Source: Tetrapyrgos nigripes | Lineage: Eukaryota > Basidiomycota > Agaricomycetes > Agaricales > Campanellaceae | Direction of reading: 5' to 3' | Length of the DNA stretch: 64,000 nt | Assembly: GCA_013368315.1 (NCBI GenBank) | Contig: JAACJM010000194.1 | Location: 62,001-126,000, forward strand | Shown here: in pieces, positions 55,000-64,000 of the stretch | Numbering within the stretch: the first letter of the stretch is position 1 | How the letters are laid out: each line of letters starts with the position of its first letter | Notes under the pieces: generated by a model | What the model saw: only the letters and a program-made list of their open reading frames with translations | The model's database searches: none | What the model was told of the DNA's origin: nothing | Translations under genes and position numbers: made by a program

Positions 55000-56120
55000 A
55001 ATCCATCCAACAAGTCTCTTGTAAGTCCATTGGATATACATGATGACTTACAAAATAGTCACTTTTCAGTAAGTCATTGTAATGTCTTGTGACTTACAAG
55101 TGTCTTACTGTGACCAGTCTGTCACACTGTATATTCTCCATTTAGCATGCAGGTTATTTCCAGAGACTTACGAGATAGACTTTTAAAACCTGCATCTTGT
55201 AATTCCCTTGTAAAGTCACAAGTCTTTCTAGGGTATTACTGTGACACAGCTGTCCCTCCGTAAATTCAGTGTAAATATGAGCAGTCTTACCCAAGACTTT
55301 CAAGTTCTACCTTCTGGTAAGTCCTCTGTAAATTTTACTTGGTTTACAAATTGTCTTACTGTGACATTATCTCACACTGAAAGACCCTGCTATTTCAGTT
55401 CTGTTTTACAAGAAGACATACTGTGACAAAAAAGTCACCTTGTAATTCCACTGTATGCTCTTCAATGCTATACTGTGACAAAGCCTCATACTGAAAGTCC
55501 ATGGTATGTCCTTGCAGCTTACAATGGTCTTTCAGAATAGTCCTCATTTTTTGTCTATTTTGTAATACACCTGTAAGTCAAGCCAACTTACATATTGATT
55601 GGTTCCCCATAATACTCTTGTAATACTCCCGTAAGGCTGAGGATTTACCAGTGTTTGTAGCAAATCTTTCTTGTAATTCCTTCATAATACAGCTAGTCTT
55701 ACAACTGTATTACTGTGACTTGATTGTCACTTTGTAAATTTCCTGCAGATTTTGCTTCCTTGTAAGTCCTTTGTAAATCTCTCTTGCCTTACTGTTTGTC
55801 ATACTGTGATTATCTGTCACACTGAAATACTCCAGTATTTCCTATGTGTCTTACTACATGACATATTGTGACAAAAAGTCACCCTAAAATTCCTGTGTAA
55901 TTCCACAGTATATCCACCAAGGGTATACAGTGACAGCAAGTCACACTGAAAGTCCATGGTATTTCTTTATGACTTACAATGGTCATACAAGGTTGTTCTA
56001 ATTTTTTCTGTCTCTTGTAATACTAATGTATGACAAGGAGTCTTACATATTGATTGGCTTGGTGTAATACTCTTGTAAAACCTCAGTAAAGCAGAGGATT
56101 TACAAGTGTTTGCACCCAGT
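55000..56120. repeat. Degenerate satellite block of paired GTGAC / GTCAC motifs
   Basis: About 1.1 kb has no coding frame but is built from recurring motifs: TTACTGTGAC followed after 6-10 bases by GTCACACTG, plus CTTGTAA and CTTACA. I count at least nine TGTGAC-type units (for example near 55106, 55236, 55358, 55418, 55470, 55710, 55802, 55865, 55929). Larger units of about 445-480 bases repeat in order: 'cttacatattgattgg' occurs near 55590 and 56050, and 'tgaaagtccatggtat' near 55490 and 55948. It ends at about 56118. Confidence 0.75.
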
Positions 56121-56289
56121 GTCACAGTATGTTTTTTGTCAATGCTGAATAATTAAGTATAAACGACATGTCCTCATGCAATTAGGACAAAGGGAAGGAG
56201 CTCACAGATTTGGGTATAATCCGATCCATATTGAATTCATGACCATAAAACTGAGGTGCTTCCAAAAAATGACTTTGTGTTAAAGACTA

Positions 56290-56652
56290 TCAGCTATTGC
56301 AGTACTCTGATGGACCAGTAGTGGAGGTGGAAGTTGATTTAATACAGTGTGCATGCTCTGCCTTACATCTAGTAGGAACATCTGTTGGGTCAGTTGGAGG
56401 ACCAGGTGGAAAATGCAGATGCGGGTCTCGTTCAGCCAGAGGCTGTCTTTCATCTGTGAATAATGCTGTCCCAGTACTATTGCTAGTGATTATTCCACTC
56501 ATATTTTGACTGGGACTAGACTGGGATGGAATAAGGTGTGGGTTATTTAAATTGGAGTTGGAGGTGTCTGGGAAAGGCAGCTGATGCTGAGATGAAGGTG
56601 CCCCCAAAGTTGATAATTGCCTATGACCTTGTGAGCCTTCGCCTAGATCCAT
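56290..56652 (-). CDS. Hypothetical Ser/Pro-rich protein fragment
   Basis: An open frame of 120 codons starts MDLGEGSQGHRQLSTL and contains PLAERDPHLHFPPGPPTDP and several Lys/Glu residues. The FPPGPPTDP motif resembles N-terminal regions of basidiomycete transposon-linked proteins as I recall them. No downstream exon is evident. It could be a relic. Confidence 0.3.
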   Translation of the reverse strand: MDLGEGSQGHRQLSTLGAPSSQHQLPFPDTSNSNLNNPHLIPSQSSPSQNMSGIITSNSTGTALFTDERQPLAERDPHLHFPPGPPTDPTDVPTRCKAEHAHCIKSTSTSTTGPSEYCNS

Positions 56653-58230
56653 GGTGAAGGTAGTGAGAGTGAAGAGAAGGGAAGGAGGTTGACCACAAGT
56701 CTAATGGGAGGCAAATGCATTTTTATAAAGGTGATCTGACAGAAGCAGCTAGAGCCAGGATGCATGTATGTATACCCAAGTTGTAACTGACAGCACATGA
56801 GTGAAACTGCAGCTATATCATCCTCGCTTCGACGAAGCTCAGCGTACTATTACAACCAATCAAATAAGACCTCATTATTGCCACGCGAAGCAGTGGCCCA
56901 CAAAGCCTTCATAAATGAAGACCTCAAGATGCAGATGTGTTGCTTCATCCACGCACATATCACCAAGGGGTGTGTAGTCAGTCTACCTGAGACCAGACCT
57001 TGGGGAGGAAGGGGGTCTGGGAGGGCTTATGACCAAAAAGTACCTTGTACCCTGGAGGATACCTAGACCGATTTTCTGGAATTTTAGCTTGAAAGTATCA
57101 GAAATACACTTTGAGAGTAAAAGACTTGCCTGAAATCAACCTGAAATGCCATTTTGAGGTGGAACCACACTGAAATGGTATGTCAGTTTGTGATGAGCAT
57201 CAGTGTCTAACATCATAAACTTTCCGAGAAAGGTATTTGGTACCTCAATGAAATAGGTGCCATATAGCATTTATCACTGTTATAAGTCTTCAGGTCAGTA
57301 GGGGGTCTATGAGGCAGCCTGGAGGCAAATTTGACTTGATTTGATGATTTGTAAGCAGAATTTTTATCTTATCACTTGCCATTTTAAAGGGGGGAGGTCT
57401 AAAGGAACATCCGGTCCGGTCATAACCATTTACACACCCCTTGCGTATCACAAGGACTCTTCCCCCTCCCCCATTCCTCTCATCTTATCTCTTATCCAAG
57501 AAGGAAACATAAACCCCACGATCAAACAAACGAAGCGAACGCTCTGCATAAAATCAGGCTATAAATGCGCGACTCCGTCTCAAGACTCTGACTCTTGTCC
57601 TCAAGGTGGCTATAACTTGAAGACATACACGGTCCTTCTCCCTTTCCATCCTCTATACCATCGATCTCACTTCCTCTCGGACCTTGAGCCGTAGACACGT
57701 AGACCTTCATCAATCTCGCCTTCTAATGTCCCTTACCGTCTCGAATCGTAAAGTAAATACACTGACAGTCATCTCAGACACAGAACCAACACGTCAAATG
57801 CAAGCACGATACTCATACCGTAGCCTAGCGCTCAACTAGCGCTTTGGTATACCACTGCAAGTCCCATTCAACAATCTTGACGTTAGAATCCCTGGATTCC
57901 TCCCATCGCGTCCCGTTTAAGAGAGTCAGGGATTGCAGTAAGAGTAAGTGCTAGTAAGCGAGGTGAACCCATACATTGAGTGGCTGGTTGAAAAGAGGCG
58001 TCTGGAGTAAAATTTTCCAGGCCAAGTATTGTCTGTCGACCACGCAAGTTGCAACCAGGCCGATAAGTCCAGGTGCATACCCACAAGCTACTGCTTTAGA
58101 CTGCTTCCCGGTATAACTTATCTGTAGACGGATGATGGATACGACGGAGCTCAAGCAGCGCGGAGCTTGACCGGTGACCAGTCTGCATACCGCTTTAACT
58201 AGGTGGGATTGTGGCTGATCATTCAGGCAC
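56653..58230. other. No gene recognised
   Basis: The sequence has only short frames without motifs or splice support. From about 57080 to 57300 it is rich in 'ctgaaat' type short repeats. Confidence 0.4.
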
Positions 58231-58239
58231 TTATCATAT

Positions 58240-58960
58240 CAAGAACTGCCCCTGATGGACGAGATATTTGTTTAGCCGTTTTCTTTTCACAGTGCTGAAA
58301 TCTTTTTTGGTTCATCAAATCAAGTTCTTTGGGATCTGATAGTGGTATTCTATTCGGATAAACTTTGTATTTCGACAGAGTCATGAGGCGTACACACTAG
58401 GCCTTTAAAAGCATACGGTTTTCTTAATAAGTAACCAATACTTTGCTCACATCTTCCTGGTCCCCAAGCCCAGCCTTCAGCTCTAGCTTCACGGAAGAAT
58501 TCTGAAGTCTATATCTTTTCAGAAGTCTAAAATTTTGGAGTGATCACCGCTCAAGAAATGCTTGCATAGAAGATGAAGCACTGTGCCACTAGCCTCGCGC
58601 CTTCGATACTTTGACTATAGTCAGACGCCGTTAGGGGAACTCCGCAACAAAGTTCATCATGGCGCAATGATGGTGGTCTTATCTTCGTGAGACGGTCTGA
58701 TCATGAGACTCACTTGGAGATATTTTTACTCAACAAGCGTTCATTCTGTTCTAACCACCACTACGTAGTCCAATTAGTCCGTGTCCTACAGATTGCACTG
58801 AGGCTTCTCCACTCCCCTCGCTTAAATCACAAGCAATCTCCAACGATGCAATCCCGGGCGTCCGAGTTGTCTTTTCTTATAAATTCTGATATCCATGTTT
58901 TGCATGTTTGGCTGATTGGAAATTGCAGTCGAGAAGCCACTCTTTGATGTTTAGTTTTTT
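58240..58960. repeat. Truncated tandem duplicate of the 7TM copy C 5' region
   Basis: It matches about 59160-59800 in order: 'tctttgggatctgata' with 'ttcttggggatctgata', 'gcaatgatggtgg', 'gtgagacggtc', 'agatattt', 'gttcattctg', and finally exon 1. The duplicate stops after exon 1. Confidence 0.7.
58846..58945 (+). pseudogene. Orphan first exon of the seven-helix family
   Basis: The exon reads MQSRASELSFLINSDIHVLH and matches copy C exon 1 (MQFQASNSSLLIDSDMAILQ) at similar length. The GT splice donor of copy C (tttg|gtag) reads tttgatgttt here, so splicing is lost, and no downstream exons follow. This is a fragment of a tandem duplicate. Confidence 0.75.
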
Positions 58961-59691
58961 TTTTTCTAAATTTACTCTCACTAAACGTCCCGCAACTGTA
59001 GGCGACGAAGATTGAGTAGCCTCTAATCCGTTTTCTCGTCGGGACGTACGCAACTATCATCGTCAGGTACCATATTAATGAAAACCAATTAACTGCATTT
59101 GATGGCCCAGAGATTGTGCCGTTTTCACCTCGGCACTGGAGTGACTCTCTTATCTTTATCACAGTGGTTTCTGCTGAGCATCACATCAATTTCTTGGGGA
59201 TCTGATACTCAGGAGAAAGGCTTGATCAAGGCGCTCTCAAGCATAGAATTTTCTTTTCTATTTTGACTTAAGTAACTGGCCGGACGCCTGACTTCAAGCT
59301 TCAAAACTGAATCATGAATTCTCGATTTTTCTGAAAGCACAAATAAAATCGAGTCCTCATAGTACCTCAAGTATTTGAGATCTTTTCTAAAGCAAAGGAG
59401 CGCTAGCTTTGCGTCTTTGACTCTTGAGCTATATTGATAGCCTAATTATAGTCAGTCTCTGTTAGTGGGACTGTCCAGCGAAGTCCATCATGATGTTGCT
59501 GCAATGATGGTGGGATTATGTATGTGAGACGGTCATAAGGTCAACCCAGAGATATTTAGGAAACGTACTTGAGCGTCACTCCTAGCGCAAGTTCATTCTG
59601 CCCAACATCCACTAGTCTCCCCCCCACTCCTTCCCCTCACAGACGTCGGCCATCCCCCTCCATACTGCTTGATCATAAGCACATAACAATA
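58961..59691. other. Intergenic region upstream of copy C
   Basis: From about 59160 on it is the parental counterpart of the 58240 duplicate and should include the promoter of copy C. No other gene seen. Confidence 0.5.
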
Positions 59692-61146
59692 ATGCAATTT
59701 CAGGCCTCCAACTCGTCCCTTCTCATAGATTCGGATATGGCTATTCTGCAAGGTTGGTTCACGGAAATCGCAGTCGAGGCATCGCTCTTTGGTAGATATC
59801 CTTCAAATTTATAAGTACACATTAATCATAACTTCAATGTCCAGGCATCGAGATTCTACTCACGGCTTCCACAATCTTGCTGCTGTAGTAAGTCTCTCTT
59901 AAACTCTTTCAATACAAGCACATTTAATCTTGGCTGAAGCCAACAGGGGCTGCGAAAGTCACCGATGCGCTCTTTCCTAGTGGCTGCATGTGCTATCATG
60001 TGTTTCAACTCAGCTATCACCGTCGTGTCGAATCGAGTTTTCCATATCGTTCAAATCCAGTCACTAGCGAATCCAGCATATGATCCAACTGAAGCAATGA
60101 TTCGTGCTCAGGTACTAGTGGTTGTGGTGTCACGAATTAGCGTCAGTTCTTTTCTCCTAACTGATTAAGCTGTGAAACTGGGTACTGATTACTGAGCTTT
60201 ACTTGTCAATAGTACTTTCTTGGAGATTTGATTGTTGTTTGGAGGACATGGATTCTTTTTAAAGGAGAAATTCTTCCTCAACGGATTCTACTTTTCTGTA
60301 TTGTCCAAGCGCTTGGTCAGTGGACTTAATTTTCTGAATTTTATTTCATTGCATTAATGTTGATTTTTCTTTTGGTCAGGTTGTAGTATTTTTGATGCTT
60401 TTGTGGCTATCCGAGCTTTCCTGATTGAAGATGTATGTATATACATGTATTTGATTTATACAATGAAGGAAGGCTCATGTATAATGCGTTATAGGATTCA
60501 TACAGTCCAACTCAAGAGATTTTTCCAGCCTCGCTCATTTTTACAACCCTCGTGGCTACTCTTTTGATTGGATACAAGACTTGGTAAGTGTTTATTGTCT
60601 TGGTACTTGTCAATTTAAAAGTTTTCATTGTTCTTTTGACTTCTTATTTTAAAGGCAGTACAGACAATCGATCAAGGTTCATCTCGGTAATCTCAACAGG
60701 AAAAGTCAAGTTGAGCAGATACTTGTTCTTCTAATTGAATCAGGAATCTTGTACTGCATTCCCTGGGTGAGTGATTTGTTAACTAGTCTACAACTTTCCT
60801 CAGGAAAATTCAAACTCTTTCTTTCTTTTCTTTTCTTTTTTTTTTCCAGATCTTAACCCTCCCCACCGGTTTTGTCAGTGAGAAGTACACTAACTCCGTA
60901 GGGGAATTCATGGACGTCATTACACCACACATAGAAGTCATCTACCCCACCACAATCATACTTCTTTCCCATCTGTATAGAACTCAGGAAGACTCCCTTC
61001 TCTCAACGATCAGTCTTTCTGCACCTCTGGAATTTGCAGCTCCTGCACCATCGTCTCAATCTATTTCATTGACACCCGTTAATGGTACCCTGGATGGAGA
61101 TAAAGAGTCGCAGGAAGTCAGTGGAGGGAATTCTGCTATGGTTTGA
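59692..61146 (+). CDS. Seven-helix membrane protein, copy C, intact
   Basis: Exons are 59692-59791, 59845-59887, 59940-60141, 60213-60315, 60380-60432, 60495-60583, 60655-60766 and 60850-61146, giving 332 residues. Intron positions and phases equal those of copy B. The protein is more diverged (for example SFLVAACAIMCFNSAITVVS, GDLIVVWRTWILFKGEILPQ, ESGILYCIPWILTLPTGF). Seven hydrophobic helices and the Pro/Ser tail ending AMV are kept. Exon 3 start was placed at 59940 (after gctgaag) since the nearer AG would create a stop. It has an AT-rich upstream region that is partly duplicated at 58240. No lesion. Confidence 0.85.
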
Positions 61147-61344
61147 TCTGGGAATTTATGTATACTGAGATAATCAAGGGGAAGTTGGATTCCACTATTT
61201 ATGTATGCAACGATATTACTTATTATCTCAGTCATTTACTGTTTATTTAGAAATACATGATATGCTCTTCTTCACACGCTGTTTTCCTCAGATGGCCTAG
61301 ACTTTTACAAGTTCATGGTTCTGGAACAGAAACATATTATATTG

Positions 61345-61638
61345 AGATTGTTAGCTACTACGTTACATGAAATTGAGCCGGTCTACAATCCAGCCTGATG
61401 AAAGATAAAAAAAGATTACGAGTAACAGGTAACCAGTAAGTCATGGCAGTCATCCTCTGGGGAGTCACGGTAGCCGTCGTCACGATGTCGGAGAGAGAAA
61501 AAGAGGCTGAGTCCAATTCCAGCATAAACACATTCCGCATTCACCATTCCAGTGTCAACGTCCCACAGGTGCTTTACCACGTCACGTCATCATGAATGAG
61601 AATAGAAGTAAGCCCCCCCCTCCAAACCCTCCACCTCC
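61345..61638. repeat. Duplicated intergenic block X3, truncated
   Basis: It matches the first 330 bases of X1 ('gctagctactac', 'attacgagtaacag', 'gtcatcctttggg', 'gagagagaaaaagaggct') and then the 'gaagtaagcccccc' part of X2. It ends at the hAT terminus (61639). Confidence 0.75.
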
Positions 61639-64000
61639 TAGGGCTCCTATCGGATCGGATTGGGTCGGATTCGGATGCCATCCGCTCGGATGGGTGGTTC
61701 ACAAATCCCAATCCGCATCTCTCGATGGTATCCGACAATCCGACGGATGATCGCCGGATGAGACAGTCTTTGCGCAGTGTAATCATTGTAGTAGAGTCTG
61801 TAAAATATATTTTACTTTGGTACATAATCTTCAGTAAGGCCACCTTCAAAAACAAGTATGCTACGATGGATCATGAGCTCACTACTGGTCTCGGCACTCA
61901 GCGAGTGCCTGTGAAGGCCAATCAGATCTCTGCCAACACTAAGTACTCGCTCAACGGCGACCGAAGACCCTGCAGATACCCAATTAATATAACATTAGAA
62001 CGTACAAATCAAAAGACATACCTGGAATAGCAAGCACATCTCTCGCATATGCAGCCAATCTTGGGTAAAACTTGCCGCTCGTCTTCCAAAATGCCAGACA
62101 GTCTACATTGTTAGTAGTACGGTCTCCAAGATAACGTGCGTATTCTTCTTCAGCCGTCTCAGTAGCACTTGGTGAACCTGCTGAGGAGCCGAGTAGTGAC
62201 TCATCATTGAAAAGATCGTCGATAGAGCTGGACCTGCTGTTGGTGTTGGAGACGAAAGGAGTTTGAGGTGTAGTTGAGGGGTTGGCAGTGGAGGCGGGTG
62301 CGGCGGCACTGTATAAAGTGAGACGCTCTTTGAAAGCAGTCTCCATCCGATGGCGCCAATCTCTCGTAAAAAGATTGGGATTAGCTTCAAATAATTTGTG
62401 TTTGAGGCGAGGATCTAAAACTGCATAAAAAATGAGTGAAATACTTCAGAAGAATGATGGTCACATACCTGCTGCAGCGTAATAGTAATGCGACTCATAT
62501 GTTGACTTGTCATAGTACTTTTCCAGCTTCTCTTTACATGCAACAAGCCCTGCCTGCACACTTGTGTTCTTCTTTGCAATGTCTGATTCCATGAATTTAT
62601 CGACTGCGTTCATGAGCTTGACATAAACAAGGAGAGAGGCAGAGAGAGTAGGAAAGTTGCCGGCCGACATTTTCTCTGAGGAAATATCTGGAAGAGATGT
62701 TGAGTACTACCCAGACTAGATTACCAGTCGCCACACACCTCTAAGAATTCGACGATCACATCTATGACTTCCCATTCCTCAGAGCTGATCTTGTACTTTT
62801 TGTAGAGGTCGTTCTGCGTACATAACTCGTCAATAGCCTGTATAAAATGTGTTAGTATAGTACTTGCAATGAGGAATAGAAGATACCCACAGCACGAAGT
62901 TCTTTAGCCCGCTTAACCATAAAATATGTTGAGTTCCATCTGGTTATAATATCAAGGATAAGGTTGAGTAGGCGCAGCTTCACGGAGGGGTTGCTGATAG
63001 CATTGACGATGCTAATGGTCTTGTGGAACTCCTCTGACCGCTGTGGTGACGAACGTGTCAGTTTTGATATTTGACGGATCTATAATTAGCAAGTCAGTTC
63101 CGATGCACGTTTGAAGGCGGCAGTGCACATACCTTTTGGACCACGACTTCCACGTCAATTCCATCTCTTACCTGAGCTGCCAGCAGCTCTTCATCGGACA
63201 TCTCAGCCATCCCCTCATCTTGTACAGTCACCTCCTCTGCCGTCTCCTCAGGATTCTTTCCCAGGCCAGCACTACCAGGGGCTTCTACCTGATTGGGGTC
63301 AATATCATCCTCACCAACTGCCTTCAGCTCGATCAAGAAAGCCCGGACCACAAGATGGATTGCATGAGGAAGACAACGGACTGTCATTTCCTCGGGATCA
63401 TACCAGGTACGCTGACTTGCCTCGTTGAGAATTGAGGCCAGTTCCTGACGTAAAGTGTCGTTGTTGCTAGCGTTATCAGCTGCTAGTGCGCTGAACTGCC
63501 CATGAAGTGAGTACGCAAGTAATAATCATTGAATAGTATCCATACTCACATCATCAGCCAGACCATAATCAATAATCTTTTTTGCAAGCAATTCCGCCAT
63601 ATTTTTTCCGGTATGTTGTCCTTTGAGATGTGGGAAGTCGAAGAGCAGTGAGGCCATTTCCCATTCTTCCGTTATGAAGGAAACAACGATAGCCAAGTAT
63701 GCGAGGTTATTGTTGGATGTCCACGCGTCGGCAGCAAACGCTTTTTTTCCAGGTGCGTTCTATATCTTATATCAGTACTACAAACTTTTTGTATTAATAT
63801 AAGACTTACCTTCAGATATTCCTTCAAGCGTTTCTCGGCCTTTTCATACTCCCCGTGAATATGGTTCTTCGCAGCATCCGCCTTCACCATTCTAGCACCG
63901 TAGGCAGGGCGAAGATGGGTAACGAATCGACGAAAAGCTTGATTTTCCACTTCTAGAAATTCTTCGCAGCTCAGAACCATCCATTCAGCCAACAGCCGAT
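61639..64000 (-). mobile_element. hAT DNA transposon, 3' part, continues beyond the window
   Basis: Its terminus reads TAGGGCTCCTATCGGATCGG at 61639 on the plus strand, followed by several CGGAT-type subterminal motifs. A nearly complete hAT transposase lies on the minus strand. It inserted into X3 next to 'ccaccctcc'-like sequence. The other end and target duplication are outside the window. Confidence 0.85.
61812..64000 (-). CDS. hAT-family transposase, partial (5' end off the window)
   Basis: This is a cut-and-paste transposase with RNase H-like fold. Reading from 64000 down, exons of good quality encode GARMVKADAAKN, then AFAADAWTSNNNLAYLAIV (first Asp), LADD/FSALAADNASNND (second Asp), RCLPHAIHLVVRAF, a Glu-rich insertion, ITRWNSTYFMVKRAKELR, VLDPRLKHKLF, and a C-terminal dimerisation region (EEYARYLGD, FWKTSGKFYPRLAAYARDVLA, then SSVAVERVLSVGRDLIGLHR) ending at TAA 61812-61814. 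Introns are about 50-65 bases with GT/AG ends (for example 63768-63723, and about 61984-62030). No stop or frameshift is seen, so this copy may be active. It is the only intact DNA-transposon transposase in the window. Confidence 0.85.

Overview
The window reads as a filamentous basidiomycete, most likely an Agaricomycete, rich in mobile elements. Evidence: introns of about 45-65 bases with GT/AG ends in every well-resolved gene, gene families largely confined to that class (a seven-helix membrane family, DUF6589-type proteins, RecQ expansions), a basidiomycete Plavaka (CACTA-like) transposase, a Ty3/gypsy chromovirus, and hAT elements. All family calls come from reading motifs, not from database searches.

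The backbone is a dispersed array of one host-type family: an eight-exon, seven-helix membrane protein with copies A (2687-12171, broken), B (40560-41943, intact), C (59692-61146, intact) and an orphan first exon (58846-58945). A non-coding block (X1 1-1560, X2 about 34955-36340, X3 about 61345-61638) recurs beside them, so the array probably continues leftwards. Copy A carries a complete 8.1 kb chromovirus in its last exon (3772-11908), with gag, a -1 frameshift site, pol with one TGA, a spliced antisense zinc-cluster gene, two LTRs and a 5-bp target duplication. Copy B has a similar, uninterrupted site.

From 13.5 to 26.3 kb lies a second compartment: on the minus strand a tyrosine recombinase with a full catalytic set, a CCHC Gag-like gene and a RecQ helicase, and divergently, 84 bases away, a DUF6589-type gene. 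The DUF6589 gene is split by a 4.6 kb Plavaka element (19894-24523) with clear inverted repeats and a TTA duplication. The recombinase, zinc-knuckle protein, RecQ and DUF6589 grouping is the best candidate here for an undescribed mobile system, but its ends were not found and three of the four genes carry lesions.

From 27.8 to 34.5 kb are two short non-autonomous hAT elements with perfect 8-bp duplications (27805-29248, 30648-31644) and two solo LTRs in opposite orientation (32489-32994, 33934-34465). An intact five-exon gene (36904-38600, DUF6698-like) sits between X2 and copy B, where block A has no equivalent. From 43.3 to 48.3 kb are a decayed gene with a possible 2-oxoglutarate oxygenase-like end and an integrase-like DDE gene split by a solo LTR (47566-48258). 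The 48.7-59.7 kb stretch is gene-poor: a gag remnant, hAT-like ends, and a repeat block of paired GTGAC/GTCAC motifs (about 55.0-56.1 kb). The right end is a hAT element (terminus 61639) whose transposase runs off the window.
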